A stretch of 64,000 nucleotides of DNA, taken from contig NZ_CP088273.1 in NCBI RefSeq assembly GCF_020731415.2, positions 3,105,001 through 3,169,000 on the forward strand. The letters are read 5' to 3'. The position numbers were made by a program, and so were the translations under genes. Shown piece after piece: positions 9,795 to 20,485 of the stretch (positions within the stretch are counted from its first letter, which is position 1; each line of letters starts with the position of its first letter). The stretch comes from Phyllobacterium sp. T1293 (GTDB lineage: Bacteria; Pseudomonadota; Alphaproteobacteria; Rhizobiales; Rhizobiaceae). The notes beneath the pieces were generated by a model, which saw nothing but the letters and a program-made list of their open reading frames with translations, searched no databases and had not been told where the DNA came from.

Positions 9795-11060
9795 ATGCAG
9801 GAAATGAAACTACAAGAACTCAAGAACAAGACGCCGGTAGATCTTCTGGCGTTTGCTGAAACACTGGAAGTTGAAAACGCCAGTGTCATGCGCAAACAGG
9901 AATTGATGTTTGCAATCTTGAAAAAACTGGCTTCCCAGGATGTCGAGATTATCGGCGAAGGCGTGGTCGAGATATTGCAGGATGGCTTCGGCTTTATGCG
10001 TTCTGCCAATGCAAATTATCTCCCAGGCCCTGATGATATCTATATTTCACCATCGCAAATCCGGCGGTTTTCACTGAAAACCGGCGATACGGTTGAAGGT
10101 CCGATTCGTGGACCTAAGGAGGGCGAACGTTATTTTGCTCTTCTCAAGGTCAATACGATCAACTTCGAAGACCCGGAAAAGATTCGCCACAAGATCCATT
10201 TTGACAATCTGACCCCGCTCTATCCAAATGAGCGCTTCAAGATGGAACTGGAAAATCCGACAACCAAAGATCTGTCGGCTCGTGTCATCGATCTGGTGGC
10301 ACCACTGGGTAAAGGCCAGCGCGGTCTGATCGTCGCTCCGCCCCGTACCGGTAAGACTGTTCTTCTTCAGAACATTGCTCACTCAATTACTGCAAACCAT
10401 CCAGAATGCTATCTGATCGTTCTTCTTATTGATGAACGTCCGGAAGAAGTGACGGATATGCAGCGCTCGGTGAAGGGCGAAGTTGTCTCTTCTACGTTTG
10501 ATGAACCGGCATCCCGTCACGTTCAAGTGGCTGAAATGGTCATTGAAAAGGCAAAGCGCCTTGTTGAACATGGCCGTGACGTTGTCATTCTTCTCGATTC
10601 CATTACCCGCCTTGGCCGCGCCTACAACACCGTCGTGCCATCATCCGGCAAGGTTTTGACCGGTGGTGTGGATGCCAACGCATTGCAACGCCCCAAGCGT
10701 TTCTTTGGTGCTGCGCGTAATATCGAAGAAGGCGGATCGCTTACCATTATTGCGACAGCTTTGATCGATACCGGCAGCCGTATGGATGAAGTTATCTTTG
10801 AAGAATTCAAGGGTACCGGCAACTCGGAAATCGTGCTTGACCGCAAGGTTGCTGACAAGCGCATCTTCCCGTCAATGGATATTCTCAAATCAGGTACACG
10901 TAAGGAAGACCTGCTTGTACCGCGTCAGGATCTGCAGAAGATTTTTGTTCTGCGCCGTATCCTCGCTCCGATGGGTACAACAGATGCAATCGAGTTCCTT
11001 ATCGACAAGCTCAAGCAGACCAAGACGAATGGCGAGTTCTTCGATTCAATGAATACCTAA
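9795..11060 (+). CDS. rho: Transcription termination factor Rho
   Basis: A 421-residue RecA-like hexameric RNA helicase. The N-terminal helical Rho_N domain (1-50) is followed by the cold-shock-like RNA-binding domain ([20 protein letters not shown], about 60-79). Walker A is [12 protein letters not shown] near residue 180, Walker [17 protein letters not shown], and the R-loop [13 protein letters not shown]. The ATG 9795 start gives [14 protein letters not shown]; an ATG nine bases later is too close to its AGGAA to be preferred. The 197-bp leader could allow autoregulation. An intrinsic terminator lies just beyond the stop. Confidence 0.98.
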   Translation: MQEMKLQELKNKTPVDLLAFAETLEVENASVMRKQELMFAILKKLASQDVEIIGEGVVEILQDGFGFMRSANANYLPGPDDIYISPSQIRRFSLKTGDTVEGPIRGPKEGERYFALLKVNTINFEDPEKIRHKIHFDNLTPLYPNERFKMELENPTTKDLSARVIDLVAPLGKGQRGLIVAPPRTGKTVLLQNIAHSITANHPECYLIVLLIDERPEEVTDMQRSVKGEVVSSTFDEPASRHVQVAEMVIEKAKRLVEHGRDVVILLDSITRLGRAYNTVVPSSGKVLTGGVDANALQRPKRFFGAARNIEEGGSLTIIATALIDTGSRMDEVIFEEFKGTGNSEIVLDRKVADKRIFPSMDILKSGTRKEDLLVPRQDLQKIFVLRRILAPMGTTDAIEFLIDKLKQTKTNGEFFDSMNT

Positions 11061-13075
11061 TGCTCTGACGGTTTCGGCTTAAGCAACTCTGCGAGCGCCT
11101 CGGCCGTTTCCACTGGAGCCAGACAGACAAACCCGCGGCACAGATAGGCCGCGGGTTTTTTTATGATGAGTTCCCCTGCGCCCGGTACCAGTTCAATCTT
11201 TGTATTCTCTTCGAACCTGATCCATATGTCCGTTCGTCGCGGATCAGAGCGGCTATCGGCGGCCCGGATAAGCGGATGCTCTCTATCAGGGGTGACAAGG
11301 ACAAGCTTCATAGGTTCAAGCAGCAGGCTGGCACTGTTGAGAACGCCGGCCTGGCCATAGCGCTGTTCAAGAACACGGCCAATAGCATTCTCCGCGAGCT
11401 GTTCTACTCTTTGTTGCAGCGCATAGTCCGCGGTTGTTGTTGCCAGACGGATAATTGATTCGAGGATCTGTCCCGTAGCGCTGGGTATTGCCTCGTCTTG
11501 GTCGCCTCGCACGCGGATGATAACGTCAGTGCTGTCGGAGGCACTGAGTGCATAATTTCCGTCAGCGGTCAGATGCCAGCGATCAAGAGCTTCGAGCCAG
11601 TGGCTTGCATCGCTGAGAAACGTTTTCTCCTGAGTGGCCTCATACAGAGAGACCGCCGCGTTAATCATTGCTGCATAATCCGATGACAGACCGGGAAACA
11701 GTCGCGATTGACCGAGAACGGAATGCGGCAAGCGTCCGTCAATCATCGATTCGGATATGGAACGATAAGAGCTGATAGCCAATTCCAGCCAGTCCGAGCG
11801 CTGAAAAACACGCGATGCTTCGGTCAGCGCGCGAATCATAAGACCATTCCAATCGGTCAATGATTTGTCATCGCGATTGGGATGGATGCGCTTTTCACGT
11901 TGAGCAAAGAGGATTTGGCGGACCTTCAATAGATCCGCCTCGGTATCGGTGTTGAAAGCATCTGGAGATTTAAGACGGTTCAGAATTGTCTTGCCCTCCC
12001 AATTGCCTTCGGATGTCACGTCATAGGTGGTTCTGAAGGCTTGAAACTCCGCCGCGTCCGAAATTTCGCTCGCGGACCAAACGTAGAAACGTCCCTCCTC
12101 CCCTTCACTATCCGCGTCAAGGCTTGAGGCAAAACGCGCACCATTTGCCAGCATTTCCCGCCTCAACCAATCAACAGTCTCTTCGATTCGTATGCGGAAC
12201 AATTCATCTTTGGTTTCCGCATAGGCATAAGTCGCGTGACGAATGAACTGCGCATTATCGTAGAGCATCTTCTCAAAATGCGGGACAAGCCAGTCATCAT
12301 CAACGGAGTATCGCGATAGGCCGCCGCCGAGATGATCATAAATCCCGCCTTGCAGCATCGTTCGCAGGCTTTTGAGGAATGCGTCGCGGTGCTGAGTATT
12401 GCCGTTCCGGAGCCAGGAAAGCCAAAGTGTATCCATAAAAGGAGCATTGGGAAATTTAGGCGCGCCGCTCAGACCACCCTTTTTCATGTCAATCATGCCC
12501 GCTATATTGGCGGCGAATTGATCAAAGAGCTGCTTGTCGAGTGGCACGGCAGTCGCTTTTGCATCAAGGCGGGCGCTGACGTGATCCGTAAGCGCATCGA
12601 CATTCTGGACTACGCGGGCATGGTCTTCGCGCCATACCCGGTCAATGGATTGCAGCACATCCATGAAGCCCGGCCGCCCATAGCGCGAGTTCTTGGGAAA
12701 ATAGGTTCCTCCCCAGAAGGGCTTTGCATCCTGGGTGAGAAACATCGTTAGCGGCCAGCCGCCTTGTTCTCCCATGGCTCCCAGCGCAGCCATATAGATC
12801 TGGTCAATATCCGGGCGTTCCTCCCGATCGACTTTGATGTTGACGTAGTGGGCGTTCATGAGATCAGCCACCTGCTGGTCTTCGAAACACTCATGCGCCA
12901 TGACGTGGCACCAGTGGCAGGCGGCATAACCCACGGAGAGGAGAATGGGTTTGCCCGTTTCCCGTGCTTCCTGCAATGCAAGCTTCCCCCAAGGTCGCCA
13001 GTGAACAGGATTATGAGCGTGCTGCCGCAAGTAGGGACTGGATTCCTGTCCGAGCAAATTGGCTTGTTGATACAT
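11057..13075 (-). CDS. Thioredoxin-domain (DUF255/SSP411, YyaL-like) protein
   Basis: A 672-residue protein. The N terminus, [15 protein letters not shown] then [16 protein letters not shown], is a thioredoxin-fold domain with a CxxC pair (CHWC, near residue 51-54). The rest resembles the alpha/alpha-barrel of N-acylglucosamine epimerase-like proteins, with [11 protein letters not shown] and [19 protein letters not shown] as family marks. Function is unproven; relatives include human SSP411. It converges on rho with a 4-bp overlap and diverges from mnmE by 73 bp. Confidence 0.88.
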   Translation of the reverse strand: MYQQANLLGQESSPYLRQHAHNPVHWRPWGKLALQEARETGKPILLSVGYAACHWCHVMAHECFEDQQVADLMNAHYVNIKVDREERPDIDQIYMAALGAMGEQGGWPLTMFLTQDAKPFWGGTYFPKNSRYGRPGFMDVLQSIDRVWREDHARVVQNVDALTDHVSARLDAKATAVPLDKQLFDQFAANIAGMIDMKKGGLSGAPKFPNAPFMDTLWLSWLRNGNTQHRDAFLKSLRTMLQGGIYDHLGGGLSRYSVDDDWLVPHFEKMLYDNAQFIRHATYAYAETKDELFRIRIEETVDWLRREMLANGARFASSLDADSEGEEGRFYVWSASEISDAAEFQAFRTTYDVTSEGNWEGKTILNRLKSPDAFNTDTEADLLKVRQILFAQREKRIHPNRDDKSLTDWNGLMIRALTEASRVFQRSDWLELAISSYRSISESMIDGRLPHSVLGQSRLFPGLSSDYAAMINAAVSLYEATQEKTFLSDASHWLEALDRWHLTADGNYALSASDSTDVIIRVRGDQDEAIPSATGQILESIIRLATTTADYALQQRVEQLAENAIGRVLEQRYGQAGVLNSASLLLEPMKLVLVTPDREHPLIRAADSRSDPRRTDIWIRFEENTKIELVPGAGELIIKKPAAYLCRGFVCLAPVETAEALAELLKPKPSEH
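11129..11162 (+). terminator. Intrinsic terminator for rho, inside the 3' end of the convergent gene
   Basis: The stem ACCCGCGGC (11131-11139) and GCCGCGGGT (11148-11156), extended by AA/TT, is followed by seven T. It stands 70 bp after the rho stop codon but within the coding sequence of the opposite-strand YyaL-like gene. Confidence 0.8.
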
Positions 13076-13148
13076 GGAAGACTCTGCTCTTTCCGAATGG
13101 TGCTGTGAGGTCTATCAAGGCTGTAAGTGTAGACGCGGACAGCAACAA

Positions 13149-14483
13149 ATGAAACAGAACGAGAATTTTCCTGAAACCATCTTCGCCCTGTCGAGTGGGC
13201 GTTTGCCGTCGGGTGTGGCGGTACTGCGTATTTCTGGTTCCGAGACTCGATTCGTTATCGAAACAATTTGCGGTAAATTACCGGAACCACGTCATGCTGA
13301 CCTGCGGCCGTTCAGGGACAGAGAAGGAAATCTCGTTGATCGGGGACTCGTGTTGTTCTTCCCCAATCCGAACAGTTTTACCGGCGAAGATTGTGGTGAA
13401 TTTCATCTGCACGGCGGGCGCGCCGTCGTGGATTCCATAATTTCACTTCTCTATACATTCGAAAACTGCCGGATTGCCGAGGCTGGTGAATTTACGCGGC
13501 GCGCTTTTGCCAATGCGAAATTCGATCTGACCGTAGCGGAAGGCCTCGCAGATTTGATAGCGGCGGAAACCGATGGGCAACGCCGCCTTGCTCTGCAGAT
13601 CGCGTCTGGGTCACAGGTTCAACTCTATTCTTCCTGGCGCACGGAAATAATCCGCGCACGTGCTTTGATTGAAGCCGAACTGGATTTTGCCGATGAATCC
13701 GATGTGCCCGGTTCGGTCTCCGATCAGGTTTGGCTATCCATGCGGGAACTTGCAGAGAAGATTGAAAAGCATGTCGCGGACGGTAAGCGTGGTGCCATCA
13801 TCCGTGATGGTTTCCGGGTTGTCATCCTTGGTGCTCCGAATGCAGGTAAATCCAGTCTGTTGAACGCACTGGCTGGGAGTGACGTTGCTATTGTTTCCGA
13901 CGAGCCTGGGACAACGCGGGACCTCATTGAGATCAAGCTTGATCTGGGCGGCCTTCCCGTGCTGATAACAGATACAGCGGGCTTAAGGGAAACCGAGGGC
14001 AAGGTGGAGAAAATCGGCATTGATCGGGCGCTCGAACGCGCTTTGTCGGCGGATCTGGTTCTGGCCCTTACCGATATATCTCACCCCCTACCCGTTCCCT
14101 TGGAGCAGCTTGCATGCAATGACGTCTTGCGGGTCGGCACGAAAACGGATTTACGCGATCAAGCAACGTCAGATGATTTTGATTTAACCTTGTCCACTCA
14201 ATCTAATACTGGTTTGGCTGAACTCCTTGATACCTTGAAAATCAAAGCCGCGAAGGCGGCGGGCAATCTTTCAGACCCTTTACCAACACGTCGGCGTCAT
14301 ATGGAACTACTGACTGAGACAAGCCGTGAGATCAATCACGCAGTGGTGGATGAGAGTGCTCCGCTGGAGGTGCGGGCGGAGTATCTACGCCGGGCTTCCC
14401 ACGCACTCGGGCGGATTACTGGCGACGTGGATGTTGAAGATATTCTGGATGTGGTATTCTCTCAATTCTGTATCGGGAAATGA
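13149..14483 (+). CDS. mnmE: tRNA modification GTPase MnmE (TrmE)
   Basis: A 444-residue protein. The N-terminal tetrahydrofolate-binding domain starts at TIFALSSGRLPSGVAVLR; GEFTRRAFANAKFDLT follows. The GTPase domain has GAPNAGKSSLLNAL (G1, about residue 225), DEPGTTRD (G2) and DTAG (G3). The C terminus is FCIGK, the catalytic CxGK motif. With MnmG it forms the cmnm5U34 tRNA-modifying enzyme. The start at ATG 13149 (MKQNENFPE) is chosen by family length; an upstream in-frame start would overlap the divergent promoter. Confidence 0.97.
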   Translation: MKQNENFPETIFALSSGRLPSGVAVLRISGSETRFVIETICGKLPEPRHADLRPFRDREGNLVDRGLVLFFPNPNSFTGEDCGEFHLHGGRAVVDSIISLLYTFENCRIAEAGEFTRRAFANAKFDLTVAEGLADLIAAETDGQRRLALQIASGSQVQLYSSWRTEIIRARALIEAELDFADESDVPGSVSDQVWLSMRELAEKIEKHVADGKRGAIIRDGFRVVILGAPNAGKSSLLNALAGSDVAIVSDEPGTTRDLIEIKLDLGGLPVLITDTAGLRETEGKVEKIGIDRALERALSADLVLALTDISHPLPVPLEQLACNDVLRVGTKTDLRDQATSDDFDLTLSTQSNTGLAELLDTLKIKAAKAAGNLSDPLPTRRRHMELLTETSREINHAVVDESAPLEVRAEYLRRASHALGRITGDVDVEDILDVVFSQFCIGK

Positions 14484-14496
14484 TTCACGTGAAACA
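14481..14496. promoter_or_regulatory. parS site, one mismatch
   Basis: TGATTCACGTGAAACA, 15 of 16 bases of the parS palindrome, overlaps the mnmE stop codon. It lies 52 bp upstream of a perfect copy. Confidence 0.75.
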
Positions 14497-14532
14497 ATTA
14501 GAGTATCGATTGCTGGATTGACTTCATCGAAT

Positions 14533-14548
14533 TGTTTCACGTGAAACA
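14533..14548. promoter_or_regulatory. parS site, perfect
   Basis: TGTTTCACGTGAAACA, a perfect 16-bp palindrome identical to the ParB-binding consensus of many bacteria, in the mnmE-mnmG gap and 2.6 kb before parA. Confidence 0.93.
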
Positions 14549-14628
14549 TCGTTCCTTGACTCACACTTGACTCATGGCGCCGTTTTGCCCATCAAGGCAC
14601 TAAATTCGAATCTCGGAAAGTTTGGCTC

Positions 14629-16497
14629 GTGGAAGACAATTTCGACGTTATTGTCATTGGTGGTGGACATGCTGGCTGTGAAGCCGCAGCAGCTTCCGCT
14701 CGCTTTGGTGCGCGAACCGCTCTGGTTACGCATAAAGCCGACACGATTGGCGTGATGTCCTGCAACCCAGCGATTGGTGGTCTTGGGAAAGGCCATCTTG
14801 TCCGCGAGATTGATGCGTTGGATGGTTTGATGGGCCGCGTTGCTGACGCTGCCGGTATTCAATTTCGTCTGCTCAATCGCCGGAAGGGTCCCGCGGTGCG
14901 TGGTCCCCGTACACAAGCCGATCGGAAATTGTACCGTCTTGCCATGCAGTCGGCCATTGCTGAGCAGCCGAATTTGACCGTTGTCGAAGGTGGCGCGAAT
15001 GACCTGGTCATTCATGATGGAAAGATTTCTGGTGTACAGTTGATGGATGGCCGCGTTCTATCCTGTGGTTCCGTTGTTCTGACAACAGGAACATTTCTAC
15101 GCGGGCTCATTCATATTGGTGAGAAGAAGATACCGGCCGGACGGATGGGGGAAGCTCCGGCGCTCGGTCTATCCGACACTTTGGCCAGACATGAATTTGC
15201 TTTGGGGCGCCTGAAGACCGGAACACCCCCACGTCTGGATGGCCGCACAATCGATTGGAAGGCTCTTGACGTTCAGTCAGCGGATGAAGATCCACTGCCC
15301 TTCTCGCTAATGACGGATGCTATCACGAATCCTCAGATTGATTGTGGGATCACGCGTACAACGCCGGCCTCGCACGCGGTCATTCGTGCAAATCTGCATC
15401 GCTCAGCGATGTATTCAGGATCAATTGAAGGCATTGGTCCGCGTTATTGTCCTTCGGTTGAAGACAAGATCGTCAAGTTCGGCGATCGCGATGGCCACCA
15501 GATTTTTCTGGAACCCGAAGGTTTGGATGACGATACGGTTTATCCCAATGGTATTTCCACTTCACTTCCGGAGGAAGTACAGCTGGAGATTCTCAAAACG
15601 ATACCCGGTCTGGAGCGTGCGATTATGCTGCAACCGGGTTATGCCATTGAATATGACTTCATTGATCCACGCGAGTTGGATCGGAGCCTTCAGACCCGTC
15701 GTATCGCCGGTCTGTTTCTTGCCGGGCAGATCAATGGAACAACAGGATATGAAGAGGCAGCTGCGCAAGGTCTGTTGGCCGGGCTCAACGCAGCCCGACT
15801 ATCAAGTGGTGGTGAGCCGACCATCATACAGCGCACTGAGGCTTACATCGGTGTGATGGTTGATGATCTGACATCGCGTGGTATCAGCGAGCCCTATCGC
15901 ATGTTTACTTCCCGTGCGGAATTCAGACTTTCTTTGCGTGCGGATAATGCAGATGAGCGGCTTACCCCTATGGCGGATCGCTTGGGAATTCTTGGTTCCA
16001 CACGTAGAACACGATTCGATGAACGCACACGGGAGTTGGATGCAGCGCGCGAGATGGCTAAGCGTCTGAATATCACGCCCAATGCAGCCGCTTCAATGAA
16101 TTTGCATTTGAACCAAGATGGCGTCCGCCGGTCAGCGTATGAGCTTCTTGCCTTTCCCGATATTGACCTTGCACGCCTCACCGCTATCTGGCCAGAACTG
16201 TCATCAGTCAAAGGACGGGTAGCCGAAGCACTGGAGATTGAAGCACAGTATGCGGTTTATCTCGAGCGACAGAAAACTGATGTTGCGGCGATGGAACGCG
16301 AAGAGGCGCTGCTCATTCCGCAGAGCATCGATTTTTCCGCAGTTCCTGGCCTGTCCAACGAGTTGAAACAGAAACTCAAGCAACGTCAGCCTCGATCCAT
16401 TGCTGAAGCACAACGTATTGATGGCATGACGCCGGCGGCGCTCGCTTTGATTATTGCGCAGATACGCCGCAGCTCCATCGCACGAGATGTAGCGTGA
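14629..16497 (+). CDS. mnmG: tRNA uridine-5-carboxymethylaminomethyl modification enzyme MnmG (GidA)
   Basis: A 622-residue FAD enzyme, partner of MnmE. The FAD-binding loop is [12 protein letters not shown] (about residue 10), then [13 protein letters not shown] and [19 protein letters not shown] and [17 protein letters not shown] are further signatures. The start is GTG 14629, with GGAAAG eight bases upstream. Its stop overlaps the GTG start of rsmG (GTGA), indicating coupling. Confidence 0.97.
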   Translation: MEDNFDVIVIGGGHAGCEAAAASARFGARTALVTHKADTIGVMSCNPAIGGLGKGHLVREIDALDGLMGRVADAAGIQFRLLNRRKGPAVRGPRTQADRKLYRLAMQSAIAEQPNLTVVEGGANDLVIHDGKISGVQLMDGRVLSCGSVVLTTGTFLRGLIHIGEKKIPAGRMGEAPALGLSDTLARHEFALGRLKTGTPPRLDGRTIDWKALDVQSADEDPLPFSLMTDAITNPQIDCGITRTTPASHAVIRANLHRSAMYSGSIEGIGPRYCPSVEDKIVKFGDRDGHQIFLEPEGLDDDTVYPNGISTSLPEEVQLEILKTIPGLERAIMLQPGYAIEYDFIDPRELDRSLQTRRIAGLFLAGQINGTTGYEEAAAQGLLAGLNAARLSSGGEPTIIQRTEAYIGVMVDDLTSRGISEPYRMFTSRAEFRLSLRADNADERLTPMADRLGILGSTRRTRFDERTRELDAAREMAKRLNITPNAAASMNLHLNQDGVRRSAYELLAFPDIDLARLTAIWPELSSVKGRVAEALEIEAQYAVYLERQKTDVAAMEREEALLIPQSIDFSAVPGLSNELKQKLKQRQPRSIAEAQRIDGMTPAALALIIAQIRRSSIARDVA

Positions 16498-17138
16498 GCG
16501 ATTGGCGCGAGAAACGACTGCGTCAGGTCTTGCCAACTGTTTCACGTGAAACAGTGACGGGCCTGATCGGCTTTGAAGATTTGTTTCGTAAATGGTCGAA
16601 AGCAATTAATCTCGCCTCCCCGGCTACGCTGGATGAGTTATGGGAACGGCATATTATTGATAGCGCGCAGCTCTATCCCTTGTTCCCCAACGCCCAAAAA
16701 TGGCTTGATCTCGGTTCAGGCGGTGGTTTCCCAGGTGTTATACTTGCTATTCTTTTGAAGGAAAATGCAGGCGCCAGAATCGACCTTGTGGAGAGTAATG
16801 GCAAAAAAGCAGCTTTTCTGCGCACTGCTTTGGCTCAATTCGCGACGTCTGGTATGGTTCATCCCGCCAGAATTGATGCTGTTTGGGCGAAAATCCCAAC
16901 TCCTGATGTTATTACCGCTCGCGCACTTGCTCCTCTTAAGGAACTTTTCGCGTTGACTGAGCCTTGGCTGGCAAATGGCGCAACGGCTCTTTTTCAAAAA
17001 GGCCGGGATTACCGACGGGAGATTGAGGAAAGCCGTGACGGCTGGTCCTTTGATCTGGTACAACATCCAAGTGTGGTTGATGTTGAGTCGGTCGTGCTGC
17101 AGATCAGCAATGTGCGGCGCAATTCGGCGGTAAAGTAA
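16494..17138 (+). CDS. rsmG: 16S rRNA (guanine527-N7)-methyltransferase RsmG (GidB)
   Basis: A 214-residue SAM-dependent methyltransferase. The SAM motif is [16 protein letters not shown] near residue 66, then [24 protein letters not shown] is motif IV-like. Start GTG 16494 overlaps mnmG by GTGA. A perfect parS site (16538-16553) lies in its first 20 codons, in the SRET region. The mnmG-rsmG-parA-parB order is the conserved origin-proximal cluster. Confidence 0.96.
   Translation: MSDWREKRLRQVLPTVSRETVTGLIGFEDLFRKWSKAINLASPATLDELWERHIIDSAQLYPLFPNAQKWLDLGSGGGFPGVILAILLKENAGARIDLVESNGKKAAFLRTALAQFATSGMVHPARIDAVWAKIPTPDVITARALAPLKELFALTEPWLANGATALFQKGRDYRREIEESRDGWSFDLVQHPSVVDVESVVLQISNVRRNSAVK
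16538..16553. promoter_or_regulatory. parS site, perfect, inside rsmG
   Basis: A perfect TGTTTCACGTGAAACA, extended by one C/G pair on each side. It is 640 bp upstream of parA and within rsmG codons 15-20. Confidence 0.93.
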
Positions 17139-17192
17139 CACCACTTTTCGATTTCGGTCGCCGATAACGATGATTTGCTTGGGAAGACAGTG

Positions 17193-17987
17193 ATGAACAG
17201 TCAGACTCGTATCATTACCATAGCCAACCAAAAGGGTGGTGTGGGCAAAACCACGACTGCTATCAATCTGGCTACGGCGCTTGCGGCCATTGGCGAAAAT
17301 GTATTGATCGTTGATCTCGATCCGCAGGGTAATGCCAGTACCGGGCTTGGAATTGACCGCAAAAATCGTGAACTGTCGTCCTACGACGTGCTTATGCAGA
17401 CTGCTTCGGTTGAAGAGGCGGCGATTGCAACGGCGGTTCCCAATCTTTCATTGATTCCATCAACACTTGATCTTCTTGGTGTTGAGATGGAAATCGCCGG
17501 GTCTGGGGACCGCGCCACCCGTTTGCGTAAGGCGTTTCGGGGTAACAGTACAGCCTCCCCTTTCACCTATATTTTGATTGATTGCCCCCCATCCCTCAAC
17601 CTTCTGACAATGAATGCAATGGCGGCGGCCGATTCTGTCCTTGTTCCCTTGCAGTGTGAGTTCTTTGCTCTGGAGGGTTTAAGTCAGTTGCTGGAAACGG
17701 TAAATCAGGTGCGGACGGCCCTCAATCCGTCATTGACCATTCAGGGTATCGTACTAACAATGTTTGATGGCCGTAACAATCTTGCGACGCAAGTCGTGGA
17801 TGATGTGCGCTCATTTATGGGCGATAAGGTATATCGCACTGTGATCCCACGCAATGTTCGCGTATCAGAAGCACCATCCTACGGAACGCCGGCCATTCTT
17901 TATGATTTGAAGTGCGCTGGTAGTCAGGCTTATCTGCAGCTTGCATCGGAAGTTATTCAGAGAGAGCGGCATTTGCGCGCCGCTTGA
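17193..17987 (+). CDS. parA: Chromosome partitioning ATPase ParA (Soj)
   Basis: A 264-residue deviant Walker ATPase. NQKGGVGKTTTAINLA near residue 13 is the deviant Walker A, LIVDLDPQGNASTGLG the A' box, and LIDCPPSLNLLTMNA Walker B. ParA binds the nucleoid and moves ParB-parS complexes. ATG 17193 has GGGAAG upstream; an in-frame TTG six codons earlier is less likely. parB follows after 34 bp. Confidence 0.97.
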   Translation: MNSQTRIITIANQKGGVGKTTTAINLATALAAIGENVLIVDLDPQGNASTGLGIDRKNRELSSYDVLMQTASVEEAAIATAVPNLSLIPSTLDLLGVEMEIAGSGDRATRLRKAFRGNSTASPFTYILIDCPPSLNLLTMNAMAAADSVLVPLQCEFFALEGLSQLLETVNQVRTALNPSLTIQGIVLTMFDGRNNLATQVVDDVRSFMGDKVYRTVIPRNVRVSEAPSYGTPAILYDLKCAGSQAYLQLASEVIQRERHLRAA

Positions 17988-18021
17988 TATCGATTCGAAT
18001 ACGAAACATTTATGAGAGCCT

Positions 18022-18915
18022 ATGACAATGAATGAAGATCCGTCAAAGAAACGCCTCGGTCGTGGTCTTGCCGCGCTCATTGGAGAGATGGACCGTCTAC
18101 CGGAAGAAAACGTTCCTCCGCGTATTGCAACGTTGGATCGTCAGGTTCCTATTGAATTCGTCAGCCGCAATCCTCGCAATCCGCGCCGCCTGTTCACGGA
18201 AGCTGATCTTGAAGACCTTACACAGTCGATCCGAGAGCATGGCATCGTTCAGCCTGTTGTCGTTCGCCCTGCCAAGGATTCGGCGGATCGCTACGAACTG
18301 ATTGCCGGTGAACGGCGCTGGCGTGCCGCGCAACGTGCTGGTCTGACAACTGTTCCTGTCATTATTCGCGAAGTCGATGATCGTGTTGCACTTGAGCTGG
18401 CAATTATCGAGAACGTACAACGTGCCGATCTCAATCCGATCGAAGAAGGTATGGGGTATCAGCAGCTTATCGATGATCATGAATATACGCAGGCAGATCT
18501 GGCGCAGGTGATCGGCAAGAGCCGCAGTCATGTAGCCAATACGCTGCGTTTGCTAAAATTGCCCGAGCCGGTGCGTGACCATATTACGAACGGTGCTCTT
18601 TCAGCCGGGCATGCGCGCACGCTGATCACAGCGGAGAATCCGGGGCTTCTTGCCGATCGTATTATTCGCGATGGCCTTTCGGTTCGTCAGGCGGAAGCTT
18701 TGGCGCAGGGCGGCGGAAACAAACCAGCTGCGCCCAAGGTGAAGGCTGACAATGACGAGAATAAAGATGCCGATACACGGGCATTGGAAAAGCTGCTCTC
18801 CGATGTCACGGGGATGCGTGTTACGGTTAACCATCAGGCGAAGGGTGGGGATGTGCGTATTCACTATACGACGCTGGAGCAGTTGGATGAAATTTGCCGC
18901 CGCCTGCAGAGCTAG
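18022..18915 (+). CDS. parB: Chromosome partitioning protein ParB (Spo0J), parS-binding CTPase
   Basis: A 297-residue protein. KKRLGRGLAALIGE at the N terminus is the ParA-interacting box; RNPRNPRR and AGERRWRAAQRAGL near 95 are the CTP-binding ParB/Srx motifs; a central HTH with YTQADLAQVIGKSRSHVANTLRL (two stretches) binds parS; the C terminus dimerises. Four parS-like sites lie within the window. ATG 18022 and ATG 18028 are both possible. Confidence 0.97.
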   Translation: MTMNEDPSKKRLGRGLAALIGEMDRLPEENVPPRIATLDRQVPIEFVSRNPRNPRRLFTEADLEDLTQSIREHGIVQPVVVRPAKDSADRYELIAGERRWRAAQRAGLTTVPVIIREVDDRVALELAIIENVQRADLNPIEEGMGYQQLIDDHEYTQADLAQVIGKSRSHVANTLRLLKLPEPVRDHITNGALSAGHARTLITAENPGLLADRIIRDGLSVRQAEALAQGGGNKPAAPKVKADNDENKDADTRALEKLLSDVTGMRVTVNHQAKGGDVRIHYTTLEQLDEICRRLQS

Positions 18916-18991
18916 CGTGACGTAACGGTATATTATCGTTTTAATTCAAATACTTATTTGCTATTCAGCCGCAGATTCGAGCGGGCGTTAC

Positions 18992-20041
18992 CTAACGTCC
19001 GCTCCGCCCTGCTCTTGCAGCCTCGGCAGCCAAGGCTATCAGTGATTGCCGAATGATCGGAATGGACAGTGCTGCGTTGCGGCGGCTTTCCAGAACGGTT
19101 TTTTGCAATCGTTCAATGGCTTTGGCGCAAGTTTGAGTTGTCCAGCGCTGCAATGCTGTCTCGACAAGCCGACGTCTGGAGAAAAATACCGGCGGCCGCG
19201 CGCCTGCGACAGCAGATCCAGCATTTTTGCCTTCCGTCTCCATGCCGTAACGCAGGGACTGGAGCGTCTGGAACTGCCGGATAGCCGAACTCAGAATGAG
19301 GAAGCTCGACGAACCCGAGCCGATGACCCGATCAAATGCGTGGGTAAAATCGTTGAGATTGCCAGTCATGAGCGCATCGATAATCGTCTCATAGGAGGTT
19401 GCACTGACGTCGCCAATAATATCGCGAACGTCCTCAATGGTGATACGTTCACGCCCGTGAGCATAAAGACAAATTTTCTCCAGCTCGGCACGCGTCGCCA
19501 AACGATCACCGCCAAGGCTTTCCTTCAGCAGATTGCGGGCATCCAGCGTGATCTGTAACTGATTCCGTGCAAGCATATCGTCGATGGTTGCATCGATCCC
19601 TTTGGCGTCATCGCTATAGCAAGGCAGTGCCATGGCACTGGCGCTTTGTTCGACAATGCCACGCAGGCCTGCACCCTTTTTCAGATCGCCAGCCTCTATG
19701 AGAATAAAGGTGTCTACCGGTGGTGTTTTGGTCAGATGCGTTACGGCGTCAGCCAATCCCTTTTGCCCTGATGCGTTACGGACCCAGATCAGGCGTTCGC
19801 CGCCAAACATGGAAATTGTATTGGCTTCATCGGAAAGACGGCCAGGTTCTGCCTGAATATCATCGGCGTCCAGACGGATGACGGCGAAGGGATCATCCTG
19901 TGAGAGCCCGGTCAGTTTGATGAAACTTCCGGCCCTTTCGCTCACAAGGCCTTTGTCCGGACCGTAAAGAAGCACAATGGGATAGGCTCGATCGAGCCTT
20001 TTCAGGAAGGAATCAACCTCATGCGCTTTCTTCTGTGCCAT
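18992..20041 (-). CDS. holA: DNA polymerase III delta subunit
   Basis: A 349-residue clamp-loader AAA+ protein that opens the beta sliding clamp. The N-terminal segment VDSFLKRLDRAYPIVLLYGPD and GLVSERAGSFIK match HolA; the degenerate Walker A is typical. NTISMFGGERLIWVRNA and LARNQLQITLDARNLL are also family-like. ATG 20041 (MAQKKAHEVD) is preferred over the longer in-frame start by similarity to relatives, although no strong ribosome site is visible. Confidence 0.92.
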   Translation of the reverse strand: MAQKKAHEVDSFLKRLDRAYPIVLLYGPDKGLVSERAGSFIKLTGLSQDDPFAVIRLDADDIQAEPGRLSDEANTISMFGGERLIWVRNASGQKGLADAVTHLTKTPPVDTFILIEAGDLKKGAGLRGIVEQSASAMALPCYSDDAKGIDATIDDMLARNQLQITLDARNLLKESLGGDRLATRAELEKICLYAHGRERITIEDVRDIIGDVSATSYETIIDALMTGNLNDFTHAFDRVIGSGSSSFLILSSAIRQFQTLQSLRYGMETEGKNAGSAVAGARPPVFFSRRRLVETALQRWTTQTCAKAIERLQKTVLESRRNAALSIPIIRQSLIALAAEAARAGRSGR

Positions 20042-20133
20042 GGTTGAAGGGTTTAGCGCATTGAACACGGATTGCAATTGTACATTGTTTATCAAAGCAG
20101 CGCTTTAAGGGCAGGGAACAAATGCCAGATAGC

Positions 20134-20166
20134 AAAAAGGCCCAGGTAAACCTGAGCCTTTTGATC
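20134..20166 (-). terminator. Terminator of the tRNA-Gly gene
   Basis: On the minus strand an imperfect hairpin AAGGCTCAGGT / ACCTGGGCCTT (one bulge) is followed by a T run. It lies 11 bp after the tRNA 3' end. Confidence 0.75.
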
Positions 20167-20176
20167 TTCGGACAAC

Positions 20177-20251
20177 TGGAGCGGGAGAAGGGATTCGAAC
20201 CCTCGACCCCAACCTTGGCAAGGTTGTGCTCTACCCCTGAGCTACTCCCGC
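20177..20251 (-). tRNA. tRNA-Gly (anticodon GCC)
   Basis: On the minus strand the acceptor stem GCGGGAG pairs with CTCCCGC. The D-stem region AGCTCAGGGGTAGAGC, the anticodon loop TTGCCAA (GCC, reading GGC/GGU) and the T-arm GGGTTCGAATCCC are all present. The 3' end carries discriminator T and an encoded CCA. Confidence 0.97.
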
Positions 20252-20485
20252 ATGTGCCAGTTTGTCTTGCGAAGCGGGGCCTATATGACCCAAGCACCAG
20301 CCAATTGCAACAGTGAATTTTCGACTTTATGACGATATTCGAAAAAATTGTGGAATGATTGCGTTGGCCTTAAGGTCGAACACTTGTTTAAACGCCGTAT
20401 CGCTGGCTTTTCGCTTGAGAGCGCGCGTCGAAGTGATTAGGACAGGAAAGCTTATTTCCTGATGATCGGTGCCGCGAGAGCCAGA

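Noticed and set aside
20338..20461. Possible riboswitch or leader before the YbaK-type gene
   Set aside because: No consensus or convincing alternative hairpins seen.
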